In this document: piece after piece, positions 49,146 to 63,800 of the stretch
How the letters are laid out: each line of letters opens with the position of its first letter
Position numbering within the stretch: position 1 is the first letter of the stretch
Source: Phascolomyces articulosus
Lineage: Eukaryota; Mucoromycota; Mucoromycetes; Mucorales; Lichtheimiaceae
NCBI GenBank assembly: GCA_025677815.1
Contig: JAIXMP010000053.1
Coordinates: 1-64,000 of the forward strand
DNA length: 64,000 nt
Direction: 5' to 3'
The notes under the pieces: model-generated
Told to the model about the DNA's origin: nothing
The model's database searches: none
Seen by the model: only the letters and a program-made list of their open reading frames with translations
Program-made: the position numbers and the translations under genes

Positions 49146-50948
49146 GATTAACGATCACCTTTTAAAAATATATGAATTCAAGAAAAAAAGTAATAAATAA
49201 AAAAAGGTAAAGTTTTTTTTAGGAATGGGGTTGAGAGTACTATGTTGGAAGTGTAATATATAAATATATGTAAGGAGGTTATTATTATTGATTTTTTTGG
49301 GAATAGAATAAAAAAAATAGAGAAACAAAATAAAGCTATCAATCGTTATATTATTTCAGGAGATGGAGGATATCCCGTTCGAATAAAATCGTCAAGTCAT
49401 CAAAAGTTGTTTGTGTGTGTCTGTTGTAAATGGTGTTGAAATGAGAGCAGAATCGGGCTTGGACTTTCTTTTTTCTTTGAATCAACAATTATCCAAAAGA
49501 AATATATATATTCGTATATAATGCACGACTTGCCAAGGTAATAAATAATATTAAAGGAGAGGATAGATCTCACAAAAAAAGTATTTGTGATGAGTCTGTT
49601 AAGAAAATAATAATAATAAAAGAAGAAGAAAAAAAGAAAGGAAGGGGAAAAGAGTGAGCGAGAGTGGATAGAGTGAAAAGCAAAAGAACGAAAAAAACAT
49701 GTGGCATTTTGCTGGATCTGTTAAATCATAGTCGACTTGGTTGCTACAATGAGAGCCATATGTTACACCAGCTGCTGTATTATCTAAAATTCGTATTAGA
49801 CCCAGGTACTAAAAACCCACTCTTTTGTCTCTCCTGTTTCTTCTTTACCGTTTCTTCTTCATTACAATCAATTGTACAACCTTACACATTTGTGTATAGG
49901 TAATACGGCATTTATTTTCCCTCGAAATAAGCTATTTTTTCTTATTATTCTTCATTTTATAATTAATATGTAGAAGTAGTTGACGTGATGCATGGTCTAT
50001 CACCAATCTATCAATCCATATAATTTCATAATCATCATACATACTAACATTCAATTGGTTATTGAATGAAAACTAGTGTCTTCTTGTTCAACTATAATAT
50101 ACCTATCATTTATATACGTATAAATTTTTGCTCTGGGGATTATAAAAACAATATTATCATTAAAAGGTTCATAATCAAATGAACCATTTTCCCATGGTAA
50201 CTAACATTTTGTTAAATGATCATCATCATAGGAAAACAACATGTTGAATCATTACTTATAACTAAGGTTTCTTTTGTAATAAGGTATATTATTGTTATGT
50301 TGGTCATTGGTAATAAATAATTGATTTTATATTAAAAATATTTACGATCGACATTTTTATGTTTTGGGAACTAAATTAAAAAATTGTGCAATCTTCTAGT
50401 AGTACATATAATATATTAACTTTTGTTTAATCTCAGTCATCCAGACCATCACCACTGAAATATCCATTAGTAAATAAAATCGATGTAAAGCGACTATTAC
50501 CATAATGAAACCTGGTTTGAGAGTGTGTTATGCATACATATAATTAAGGAGTAAACAGATCATCGTCCAAATTCGTTCTTTTGCTATTTAACAATCATAT
50601 TTCTACTTTGACTCTTAGAATAGAGTTCAGTTGCTTATTATCAATAAAAACCTATCTATTCATACCATTTTTCCATGATACCATATTTATATTATTAAAG
50701 TTTAAATCAATAAGTTAATTAAAGATTATTACTGTCATGTTTCTTCTTTTACACATCTATCAGATACACACAGTTCCACATTTGTGGATACATAAAAATA
50801 CCAATAACATTCCCATAATAATTAGACCTGTTTGTACGCAGTGATTGCCACATTATTATAATTTGTAACTGTTTAATAATTATGTATTCTTATGTGCTGT
50901 ATATACATAATATGGAATGTTTTTTCTTTGTGTAATTATTGGTAACTA
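49146..50948. other. Intergenic region upstream of the Rax2-like gene
   Basis: 1.8 kb, promoter of the Rax2-like gene plus 3' region of the histidine kinase gene. AT-rich. A 79-codon ORF at 49664-49903 (+) shows no recognisable domain and is probably chance. Nothing else seen. Confidence 0.45.
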
Positions 50949-53900
50949 TTATAATAATACATTAGTAGTCGGTTTACCACAACAATATCGCCTAAGAATC
51001 TCAGCAAGAATCTTGTGGTTTGTTGGTTTCGTAAGGTATCTGTAAATTTATATACACATAACATTAGCCTTTTGTATGTACCCTAATATATAACCGATAA
51101 CAAACGTACTCAGTCATTCCTGCATTCATGCATAGTTCGCGTGCAGAGTCTTGAATATCGGCAGTGAGAGCACTAATAGGAAGTGGCTTGTTTCGCTTTT
51201 CTTCTGCTTCAATCTTTCTAATTCTTTTTGTAGCTTCAACACCATCACACTGAAGAAATAGAATTATTAATTAATTGTTTTCTACTCACATACTACAAAA
51301 AAATAATAATAATACAAATGAACGAATATAGCCAATACCTTGGGCATGTGATGGTCAAAAATCGCCATTGTAAAATAGTTTCTTGGATGGGTTGTCCAAG
51401 CTTCAAAAGCTTCAAGGCCATCATTAGCACATGTTACTTGGAATCCAAACCGCGTGGTTAGTTGTTTATAGAGTAATTTCTGTGCTACAGGATTATCTAA
51501 TGAATAGTGTATAGATATATATAAATGTATATTAAAACATGGATATATCAATTCTCTATTTCTGGTGTCAGAAAACAGATATAATACTTAAATAAAGTAA
51601 ATTACTATTTTAGTAGTAGTATACCTTCAGCAATTAAAATGTGCATCTTGCTAAATCGTTCACGTTCTTCAGGAGTAATAAGTACTTCATTAGGATCGCG
51701 AGCTTTCTTACTATCTGAACTTTTACGTGATGCCATAGGTGGTCGCTGTAATGGTGATGATATCTGTCTTGGAGTGGTAACTGTAGGAGTGGCAATAGAA
51801 AGCGCAGGGGTCGTTACTGGTTGTATCATACCAACTATTGTTCGTAGTAATGTTTTTCGACGTAATGGGACTGCAATACGAGCAACAACACGATTTTCTT
51901 CGTTTTCTTTGTTATTATTAGGACTATTCCTATGGTTTAGTTCTATCTTGTCATAAGGATCATTGTCAATTCCTAGTGTCTCTACCAATGTTACTATATC
52001 TTGTTGCTGCTGATCTTTGTTACATGTTTTAGAATCATTTGCACTCTCCCTTTCATTGTCATTGAAAGATGAAACTTCTGTTTTTAATCGTTTATTTTTG
52101 TTCCAATTGTTGCTATCAATCAGCATTTCTCCAATTGCACCCGTTGGATAGTGCAAAATTAATATACACCGCGCTTGTTTCAACCATAATTTGAACTGGT
52201 TTATAATTGCGTCAGAATCCATGTCAACTGGTAAATACAATCCAACAATAATGACCTGATAATCTGATACGTTGCGTTTGATTAGTTCTTTAATAGAACA
52301 TGCACCATCTACTATAGCGCTCGGCAAAAGACGTTTAACTAGAGCGACGGTTGATAGGTATTGATCTCCAACTAAAATGCGTACTCCGCGAACTTGATGC
52401 GAAAGATCATCGAGTAATACTTTACGACGACTTTTAGATTGTTCAATTGATTCTGGGATGGTTGTTTTGATGTTGAAGAAAAACGTGGACCCTTCCAATG
52501 GTATACTGTTGACGCCAATTTTACCAGACATAAGTTCTACCAGTTGAAGACAGATGCTCAAACCTAAACCCGTACCGCCATATTTACGACTATATAAAAG
52601 TAATTAAAACGAGTATAAATATTATAATGTTTCTTTTCTTACTTGTACTGCATTGGTATAACGAGTACTTACGTTGTACTGCCATCTACTTGAGAGAATG
52701 GAACAAACAGAGATTTGCGTTGCTCTTTGTTAATACCAATTCCCGAATCTATCACTTCGAACAAGAGCGACATTCTCTTTTCAGAAACAGTATCCTTGGT
52801 ACCATCATTTTGTTTTGTATCTGTTATATCCTTTTGGACTGAGCATCGGATTTTGATTTCACCTTTATGAGTGAATTTAATTGCATTGCCTAGTAAATTG
52901 ATAATTATTCTATTATTACAAGAAAATTAGTTTTCAGATAAAAACAATAATAGTAGTTATAAAAATATAGGATATATAAACATTTTTTTCCCATACTACA
53001 TACTGTCGAAGACGGTTTGCATCTGCTAGAACTACTTGAGGAACATCAGGTGCTAAATCGTATGTAATATTGAGTCGCTTTTGAATTGCCATGGCAATCA
53101 GCATCTCCACCACATCGACTATAATATCTTCAATAACAACTTCTGAAAAATCAAGCGAAACTTTTCCAGCTTGTAGCTAATAAGTGTATTTTTTAAAAAG
53201 GATTAATAAACTATAGATTTTTAACATCTAAAAAGTATCATGATAGTTAGTACGTAGTAATGTAAATGTATACCTTTGAGAAATTGAGTAGATCATCAAT
53301 AAGTCTTAATAGCATTTCACAAGATTCTTTAGCAGTTTTTACAAGATCATGTTGCTCTGAATCTAGTCTATATAAATAAATGTATAAAGCATGTTTGGTA
53401 ATGGTTTAGTTTCAGAACAACCAAGAATAAAAAAGACACAAAACATAATATGTAACATTAATACTTTACTCTGTGCCAGCTAACAATGAAATCATGCCAT
53501 AAAATCCAGCAAATGGTGTACGAATCTCGTGGCTCATGTTTGCCAAAAACATTTCACGTAATCGTGTGGCTCTGATAGCAGCTTCTTTACTTCGTCGAGC
53601 TTCTTCCAAAGCTTGCTTTTGCATTTCAATCATTCTGTATAAATAAGAAAAACAGCACATGTGTAGTTAATTTTATATCAAATTAGCAGGTCATTCATTC
53701 ATCCAACAATAATTATATTCAATACTATATTGTGTCTTTAATTTACCTGATATTTGCCATTGTAGCATGTTGAACGGATTTGAATAATGAAGCATTAATT
53801 GTAGAAATACCCATCTGTTGACATAACAAGCTCAATACCATTACATGGCGTTGTGTGAAAACACCAACAGCACCTTCAATAAGCAAACATCCTACTGTTC

Positions 53901-56900
53901 GTGATTTGTGTGTAATCGGCATACTTATCACTGATTTTTCACCTGTACGTTCAAACCACGTTCCCACTGCAAATCGTGTGTCTTTTTTGACATTATAAAT
54001 AAATATATTTTCATCTGTATGAATAGTATGGTTGACAATACTGCTTGATATCAGTTCATCAGCATCATTTAATGGCTTGGGTGGATCATAGGTAACAACT
54101 GGTTCATTCTGACAACCATAAGCACAAACACCATAATTTTCTTCCTTTAGAATAATTGCTCCACAATCCGCACCACTGTTTTCAAAAATAATGTCCAACA
54201 TGGATACTAATAAACTGTCAAATCTCACTTCGGATGAGATCACATGAGAGCTTTTCAATATGGATGCCATGTCAACCTTAACGAGAATAATTAAGTACAA
54301 TTAGAGAGAAGAGCAGTTATCAAACAGTTTATTTTTTTTAGTTAAAACATCAGCTGTTTATAAATACTTACTATATCAAGACATTGCAGCGTTTGTTCTG
54401 TTGTAACCGGTGGCATACTTTCGGATGTGTAAGGATCATTATTGTTGACAGTAGTAGTCGGCGACGAACTATTGTTCTTCGAATTTTTCTGTACGGTGTC
54501 GTTGCTCCATTCACCATTGGGTGGGGTTTGTGTACCGTAATAAGGAAGTGTATCTGTTTGAACTCCAATCTCACGAGGTTCAGCCTTGATGTCATTCAAG
54601 TCCCCTAACAATTCAGAATATTTTGTGCTGACATGTCTTGCTTTTCCATAAGATCCATGCCCCATGTACATGTCTATAGACTTTATTATACAACAAATTA
54701 CCATGAGCATAAATAATTTAGGAAATGGAAATAATATTATATATATATATATATATATAATGAGTATTATGAAAAAAAGAGTTTTTAAATACCTTTTTTA
54801 TAAAGCAGTAGGCAATGTTCCGGAAACCATTACGAAGATAAAATGCACCTGTATATTCATGGATCACGCAGAGTTCGAGGTACCATTTGCCTTCACGTGC
54901 TTGGCTCAATGCATCCTCGTATAAACGGCTGGCTTGTAAAATATCGGGAGGAGATCCATTAAAACCGGCAAGTTCTGCCTCAATAAGCGTCCAATACATG
55001 GCAAAATTAATAGGACTATTTACTGCATATTCATGTAAATATTCCTGGTTTGCTCGGACTTGAGCAAAATATTCTTCTTTTTGACTAGGATCCTGTCGGC
55101 ATTTTTCAATCAATGCCAACGAAAAATAAAATAACATCATACGGGTATGCCTAAAATAGGATAATGATATCTCGGCCATTAGGATGCAGTCACTTTATAA
55201 TACATTACGTAGCAGCATACAATAAAAAGCACGACCGTAAAGGAAAGTAAGAAAACAAACCTGTGACATGGGTGTTCGTGAAAAGTCTTAAAGCATCGAT
55301 AGCCAATTTCAAGCGCTGTGTCTATATGCTCATACAATACCAGTGGTACAAGTTTAAATGATTCATGCCAATCTACAATCATTGCTGGATTGGAAATATA
55401 TTTACAGCTCTCCTCCAAAAAATGTGCATCATTATATCCATCATCTCCGTCAAAGACATTGGGTGTATCAATATATGTTTGACCCTGAAGAGCTTTACAA
55501 GTTCGCATGATACACATGGCTGAGCTTGTCGGATCAATTGCTGAGGAGCTGTAACCAATTTCTTCATATCTTTGCCCGACGTATCGTAACGCATCGGCGG
55601 TATGACTTCCATTATAAAACATAAGTTCACATGCATAAGTTGAATTAAAACCAGCAACAAGACGGTCACCAGCGATTAATGCATAGCGCATGCCTTCTTT
55701 ATAATAATGGAATCCTTCCTGATAATGTCTTCTCCATGAAAGGAGGAAGCATGTGTATACACAATAAGTGAATCCTTTTTCTTGAGCTGTTCCATGCTTA
55801 TCCACTAAAGAAACACCAAGGGCACCTAATTTCTAATAACAATTATAATAGTTAATACATAGATAATATAGCCCATAATTTTATTAATTTATTATCCCAG
55901 TTAGGAAGATACCAGTTCCAATATCCATTATTATGGTTTGTTTTGAGTTTAATCACAGAAAAATACAGTACTTACTTCGCCAAAGAAATGTTTTTGCAAT
56001 AGCATTACAAATCCTAGACCGGCACATTGACAAGCCAATGGAGTACTACCAACCAGACCACGTGTAAATGATAATTTCACAATTCTACATCCCCAGTAAT
56101 ATAATTCATCCCTGCGTCCGTCCCAATACGATAATAACAATCTATTATATTTATTATCATTATATATAGTTGCATTATATTTTGGTTAATACAATATATT
56201 CTTGCAAATAATAAATTATCAAAAATGGTGATACCTACAGTTCCTCCATGACACCAAGAGTACCTATAAACACTGGATCGTCACACTTTGGTAATTGCAA
56301 AAGTTGATCTTCTCCAAGTTTTTCAATTAGTTCCTCGATTTCAGTGTACATATTAATTAATGCTTCTTTACTAGTATCCAGTCGAGGTCGTTCATCAGGC
56401 GAAAGTTCATCCATACAGCGGTATAGCGTCTCAGCTCCTTTTTCATGTTGTTCCGTGCCAAAGCAGAATCGCGCTTGTACTTTATATGCGTTTATTCGAT
56501 CGGTGGATGTACGCGCGTACTTAAATATAATATCCAGTAATTCTTGGGTTTTATCATATTTATCCACCGTCCAACTAAGCGAGGCAGTGTCGTTATAAAG
56601 CGATAGTGTGGCAATATATTCATCATCGTCCACCCATTGTTTTTCCGTATCACCAAGGTTCACTGCACCCATATAATATTCAAACGCCATTCGATGAGCA
56701 CCAAATGTTCTTCCTTTGTTACCAGCACTAATAAGAATTTGTCGATAGCGCTGCTTATCATTTATGGTTTGTAAGAGATCAATACACTTTAGTAAGTGAT
56801 CAGATACCAAAAAAATATCCACGCCTTTCTCTACTTGTTGGATAGTAATATTCATATAATTATTACTAAATCAAATAAAAATTTTGGATGCTTGCTTTTT

Positions 56901-59267
56901 TTTTCGAAAAATTATTTATAATACAAACCTTCCATCATATATTGTGCAATCTTCAAATGCATTTTGGCATGTGTGGAAGGATTAGCAAGTTCAGATGCAG
57001 CATGTGAAATGCGATCATGCCTCCACTTGAATTCATCAACACCTATTGACATGATATACCCTTCTTGCAAGGCAGCCTGTAAACCACTGATTGGATCATT
57101 ACTGCTAGATGTAGATATTGTCGATTTTGGGCCTGTTTTACGATGTAATGGTTTGCATTCACTTTGATCTAATTTTACTAATTTTTTTTGGTCGTCGCTA
57201 TTATCTCCATTAGGTGTTACTATCATCGTGTTATCGTCGTCTTCAGCCATTGTTGTGCCTTCGTTATCAATTTCATCATTATCGTCCTGATCATCATTGA
57301 GTACCAATGATTTTACTGTATCCCACGTAAAAGAATCTCCCACAAATGATGCCCATTTAAGAATTTCACGGCCTGCCCGCGGGAGTTCTCGTAATCGGCC
57401 AACAATAAAATCCAATTGTTGTGCATCAAAGGTGTCATTTTCGTTCAGCATGGTGGATTTATCTATTTCATCAAGGTCAAAACTCCATTCATTCTTGCTC
57501 CAGTCATAGAAAATGTGTTTTTTCCGTTCAAGTGTTTGCAGTAATTGAGTAGCATAGAATATATTGCCTTGTGTTCGATTATAGATAATTTCTGCTAGTG
57601 GGATAATAATTTCAGGTGGTCGGTGAAGTGTATCACAGATAAAATCAATCAATGGGTTAATATCAAGGGCTTCCACTCTAGTCAAGTGGATGTCTGCAAC
57701 TTTGTTTCCGAGGATACTATCCGTAATTTTTTTAGTGACTTCTTGATCCCGGTATGATATGAAGATCAATAGTTGTATACGAGATACTATAAGACTTTCC
57801 AAGAGCTCCAATGAAGCATCATCTGAGAAATATTGATAACAATGTTATTCATTAATTTCGAATTTTGCATTATTATTTATAAAAAAAGTTTATACCTGCT
57901 TGATGAAGATCATCTAAGAACTTGAAGTATATATGATATACGACAAGTTTCATAATAAAAGAACATAATTTCATTGTTAACATGATGTCCTATAGAGATA
58001 CCATGTAATAATTTCATAATAAATGGTTATGTGTGTTTTCTTTATAAATGTATTTACCAGTGTTGTCATTCTCCAATGTGTAATAGCTCGAAAAATTTCA
58101 ATATAAAAGTTATGAAATCGCGTTCTGGCTTCCATATCATCCAGCGTTTTAGAATCTGGTGTTGTTACTGACGAATTAGTGACATTGCTGGTTGATTTCG
58201 TGTTTTGTGTTGATTCTTCCAACTGTAATAATCGCTTGAGTTCTGAAACAAAATCTGCCAAGAGAATAACGTTTGCAAACTGAGTCCCAAGGGATTCTTT
58301 AAAATGATAATAGAATGATTGTATAGTATCTTGGGATTCTGATAATATTTGCTGCAATAAATGAGACAAAAGCTTTGCTAATGCACTATATGGAACCTTA
58401 TTTCTACTGTCAAATTTAGAAATGGCAACATATCTATAATATATATATTAGTGGGAGCGTCGCAAACAATAATATCATGTAAATCTTAATTATATATACA
58501 AGAAGAAATCTTTTGTTTGTACCCATTTTGTCGCGCAATTGGCTGTATTTCAGTAAATAATGTTGATTTTCCTAAAAATAAAGTATAGTCATTACGTGGT
58601 AGTGGTTGTAAATATACAATAAAAAAGAATAGTTGCAGGCATTATTATTACTATTAATCATAGATCATTATTATTACCAATTCCTCCAGGACCATAGAGA
58701 CCAACAACCGTGGTTGTCGACATTTTAGTATTTTTGAAAACTATTCTACTGGTAGCGCTTGTTGAGATATTACCACTGCCGTCCAAGCTACAATGGCTTT
58801 TGGATATCGTCGACTTGCTACAATCACCACTACTGTTATTTACACAGCTCTCTGCTTCAGAATACTGACTTGCTATATCACTGACAGTATCTTCTGCTCT
58901 ATTATTTGTTTCCGTTATAATGGCTTGATTTTTTGTACGGTCGTAAAGCCGTGATGATTTATATAATCCTGCACTGCGCCTAATAAAGAAAATCATTTCC
59001 TGAAGTACATCTTGTCGACCATAGATTATTTTTGGGAGTGTAAATACAGATGTAATATCATGTTGAGCCAAGGGAAAGAGTGGAATAAACTAGTTATAAA
59101 TAGTAAATGAACGAATGAATAAGTATAGATTCTTTTAAAAACGTTACATTGATGAACAAATAGCTGACCTCTGTATTCGATTTTTCTTTTTGTGATGTTA
59201 ATAGTTTAAGGCACTCAGTTAAATCTAGCGCGTTAAATAACAACATAAACGATTAACTTGAAAAATC

Positions 59268-59321
<54 letters not shown>

Positions 59322-60810
59322 TATAATACCATATCTAACTCCATAAGCACTTGCATAGCGTTCACCAGGTGCCTAACAAAAATATATACCCATAAAAAGT
59401 AAGATTCCATCAAAAAATAGAAATACTTTTAGCTTTTTCCACATAAATATCAAGCAAATAAAATATATACGACAGTTTACCTTGTTCGTCATTTTTTCAA
59501 TGATTCGTGAAAGAATTGGTGGTACACCAACTTGAAATTCATGAGCCAATGGGAGCTTTCGACTCAAAATTGCATGAATAATTTCCAAAGGCCCACCGTC
59601 AAAAGAACTTTTCCCAGTTAATAAAGTAAAAAACACGACACCTAATGAATAAATATCAGAACGATGGTCTGGCGCATATGTTGTCCGGCCTGTCTGTTCA
59701 GGGCTCATGTACATTAGCCAACTTTGTAAATATTCTATTGACCCTTTTTTATTAGTTGTCTTGCGCCAATTTTCAGTGGTTAAGAAACTTTTTTTTGTGG
59801 ATAAATGTACAAGATAAGCACAGCAAAAAGAATAATAGTGAATTTATAAAAAGTTATGTATAAGGTTAATTAGCAACCCATAGTTTTAGTAGATACAAGG
59901 ATGATTTTATCATCTATCTTTAAAACAAAACTATATACCTTTCCAATGATTTAGAGCCTGACCCAAAGCACCATAATTTGACAGGGCCATCAAACTCCCC
60001 ATTCCATTGAAACGCTATAATTTTATACAACGTGACAAAAAAGATAAAAGGTATTGTTATTAAAAAGTCGATATATAGATGCACGTAATAGCTGGAATAT
60101 AATACTTTTCCCATAACTCACCACCAGGGCGTATCTCGCCATGAACAACATTATATTTGTGAATATATTCCAGGCATGATAAACACTTGATTGCAAATCT
60201 CAAAAAGGTACCAAGATCTTCATACATACTATAACCATTATATCCAACCAGATCGGGCGCATTATTATTTTGTTTTAAATAATAATACCTTTGACCATCA
60301 TCAGAATATATGGCAATAGTTAATCCATTTGGAAAATTAAGGTATTCCAATGGCCGGACTAGTTTTTGTGAGGGTTGTACAAAATCAGCGATTGCATTTC
60401 ATCTCCTTATTTTTCTTTGGTCCCCAAACCCACTCTTACCAAGATGTGAAGGACCATCATTATACTGATATAATTTTTTCATTATATAAAATTCGCGTTC
60501 GAGTAATAATGAATTCGAAGATATCTTTGCAACCACCGAACTCTTGTCCTTAATTCTAACATGAAATTCAATTGCATTGAATTGGTTATTTCATTCCATT
60601 CCATTGCATAGGAATTTAGTCTTTTTCGAGGGGGTTGGCTTTGGCAATTTACCTATAACCTGAAATTATTTCAACATTTTCATAGTGAGCCAAACTCGAA
60701 GTTGTATTGATAAAATGATATCCTTTAATATAAGGTATATTTTCAAAATATATGCTATTGTGCGATGACGATCCCGTCGTAATGGAATTGCTAGATCCCG
60801 AGATTGACAT
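50949..60810 (-). CDS. Hybrid histidine kinase, class X (pseudokinase-AAA-GAF-HK-receiver)
   Basis: 26 exons, 2468 residues. Exons: 60653-60810, 60440-60555, 60122-60358, 59939-60014, 59481-59787, 59330-59372, 59169-59224, 58678-59089, 58523-58571, 58058-58433, 57896-57989, 56925-57822, 56239-56865, 55976-56141, 55261-55832, 54793-55150, 54372-54680, 53747-54276, 53470-53634, 53274-53367, 53004-53176, 52673-52909, 51625-52589, 51339-51496, 51110-51249, 50949-51039. Domains: protein-kinase-like (VAKI, HGEIRPG where HRD would be, SPEQTGR), AAA P-loop GPGGIGKST (about 463), helical TPR-like middle, GAF (about 1619-1795), HisKA NMSHEIRTP (His about 1830), HATPase (LLGNAIKFT, DSGIGI, GTGLGLS), a degenerate receiver, and a full receiver (AEDN, FDHHMP with Asp about 2387, LTAD, YLTKP). 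This matches fission-yeast Mak2/Mak3 and Candida Chk1, oxidative-stress phosphorelay sensors. Confidence 0.92.
59270..59317. repeat. Poly(T) run of 48 bases in a histidine-kinase intron
   Basis: Forty-eight uninterrupted T on the plus strand (A in the transcript), inside the intron between exons 59330-59372 and 59169-59224. Its exact length may be an assembly approximation. Confidence 0.9.
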
Positions 60811-63800
60811 TGTAAAAAAAAAAAAAAAAAAACTAAGAAGGACTAGTTTATAAGTTGAATAAGAAATGCAACTTTTTTCTCAAAAAAAAAAAAGGGACAT
60901 TAGTTTGTTGCTAGGGAGAGTAGAACGAGAACAGTTTTATAAAAAAAAATTACTATACCGAGATAGGGATACACATATGCCTATAACGTTAACATTTGCC
61001 AACAAGGCTTCCAGGAGTAGTGCATAATAAATCGTATTTTTCATGTTATAAGGGGTAATTATTCTGGTTGAACTTGGTTGTTATATTTAACTAATCAGGT
61101 AGCTTTTATTTTGAAACACGAAGATTCACAGTTGCTTTCCTACAATATCATCCACTACATGAATTCTCCCTACTTAATAATTTCTCACTAATTATAAAAT
61201 GTATATATAATAGTATAGTTAATTAACTCATATGAGTAATTTCATTGAATATTCTTGAATATATATATCTAGCAATGTATCTTTTAACGTTTCAAAGATA
61301 GTATGATGGCAGTGTCAGTACAGTTATGCAACTCAAAAATTAAAAAATTGGGCTCTAATTTACTATTGAAGCAAATTTCTTATGTGCTAGTACCTTTACT
61401 ATGAAGGGAAGTTTAATAAGAATGGTAATTTTAAAAAAATGTCAGAAAAAAAAAACGGATGGTTTTACAAGTAGAAATATATCATGATGGACCACATCAT
61501 CTTGTCTTTCCTTATTATTATAAGCACTCGAGTGTCTCACACTTCTCCGCTTAATGCAAGCTTTATGCACACTATTTTTAATGTATTACTCAACCTTGTT
61601 ATAAGAGAACAATGAGCGATCTTAAGTGTCTATTTTTAAGTCCCTATACCTATATTATATAATAATTTGATGCGGTGTAGGATCATTCCATACAACATAC
61701 TGTACCCGCTTGCTATAACGATACTTGTAATAGTGCGGGCCCAACATTGTATACTTACAATCGGGTTCTGTTGGACACTGGAGGAAGCGCGAGAGATAAA
61801 TAACAAGAGATAGAGAGAAAGGTAATAACCGTAATATATGAAGATAAAACGATATGGGATCTTGGTTTGCAAGATCCCTCTTTTTGTATACGTCGAAATA
61901 TAAGGGGCTATTCTTACGTCTACACTAATATCAATGATCTACATTTCTATCTAGAATATCTAATCCTTCTTATATTTCTATCTACAACCATCCATCCGTC
62001 CATCCATCATGTCTCTTTGATATCCTCGGATGTTGTGTCGATTAACGACCTTATGGGTTGTATATCGTCGTAATGGTATGCATCATTACAATACTTGGAA
62101 CTGAAAATGTATCGTTTTATATCGAATTATCGTTGTGTCGGATTAGTGCTCAGGCTTGTAATAGTCAGCTAAAATCTTATCCCTATTGACTTTTTTTTTT
62201 GAATAATCTTACCTGTACCTACATCATGAAAAGAAAAAAAATTGCTACTAGGTAGTAAATTTTTTTTATATTATCTGGATAATAAATTATATAAGAAGTT
62301 GGTAAGGTGAAGAAAAAAGTGTTTAGAGGAAAAGAAATACAGGAACAACATCAATCAACTCCCGCTTTTGGCACTTTTGACAATTTAATTCCATGATATT
62401 TGTTGCATTAGGTAAGTACGTTTTGCAACATTCGAGAGTATGGCTATATAATAATGATTATCGATATGTTAACTGAAATTGTACAATGCCCATATTAAAT
62501 TACTACATTAAGGCAAAAGACTGAAAAATAATAGTAAATAATAATGATATATGATCTAGAAAAGCCAAAAATTATATAAAAAACCATGTGTTTTTATATA
62601 GTTAGAGCTTCATATATCGCAAATTTAGCTTAAATATATACCTCAATAAATGAGATAAATATCTGGTACTGATTTTTGTTGCATATTACGAGGCCATTTT
62701 ACCTCGATAAACAGAAATTTGATTAAATCAGTGTTGCAGTTACAAGGTGCCAACCCCTAATAGAATGTTGCATTAACATAGAACCTCTTCACAACAGACG
62801 AGGGTCAACTTTAGTGGTATGGTGGCATATAGTCCATTTTTTAATAACAGTGATGATATAACTTGCAATGTTATGAGGAAAAAATAACAACGACTTATCA
62901 ACACGCGATAGTGGCTCAAAATCATCAAATAACAAACACCATCACAAATATTCGTCCTGTACCGAATTTCAATTTGGAATTCTACAGCAGTAATAATTAC
63001 TTTCCCATATTTCAGTAACAAGTACGTAGGTTCATTAGCTTGTTATTTGGGTAGCGGACATGGAGGATTATTATTATACTCTGTTGCTGCTGGATTCAAG
63101 TTCCTTTATTCGATCCTTTCCAACTACACACCTTAAGTAACTTTTTTATTGTTCAAAGCTTGGTTTCTTATTTCACGCCTGGTTACAAGTGAGGATCATC
63201 ATCGTAGTGGTAACATCATGTTGCTTGGATACTAATGGTCATATTATTTTATTAGTGAGTTTTTTTTTGAAGGTTCAGAAATTGAAATATGTGGGAAAAA
63301 AAAGGAGGAAATGTCTTTATTGTTCTAATAATAATTCCTTTATGAAAACTGTTTTCAGTCGTGCGTAGTAGCATTTTTAAAATCTTAAGATTTAAGCGTA
63401 TTACTGCTGAGGTAGTTTAGGTTACATGATTGAGAAACACCACTATGTTATTTGTAAGCACTACATAGGCTTTTAATTATCTTCCTTGTTTAATATAATA
63501 CGTCTAAAATAATGACAATGATGAACCAGCCTTAGGGATTGTTGATATTGGCTGCGACATTGTATTAACCAAATGTGTTGCAAAGTTGGCTCTTTGATGT
63601 TGCTTGAATCGGGCCATCTATGATTCAAAGAAAAATTACTACCAAACATTTGGATGCTCGCTCGAAACTCGACTATTCCTAACATCTAGTTGTTGACTTC
63701 ATTAGGACGTATATCAAGGATCATTGCCCCAGATACTGACAAACAATACTATTTATTAAACATATCACACTCGTTATCAATTTATTGAATAATCAAAGTA

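Noticed and set aside
49664..49903. 79-codon plus ORF between the Rax2-like and kinase genes
   Set aside because: No homology recognised, no conserved start context or intron signals; likely chance.
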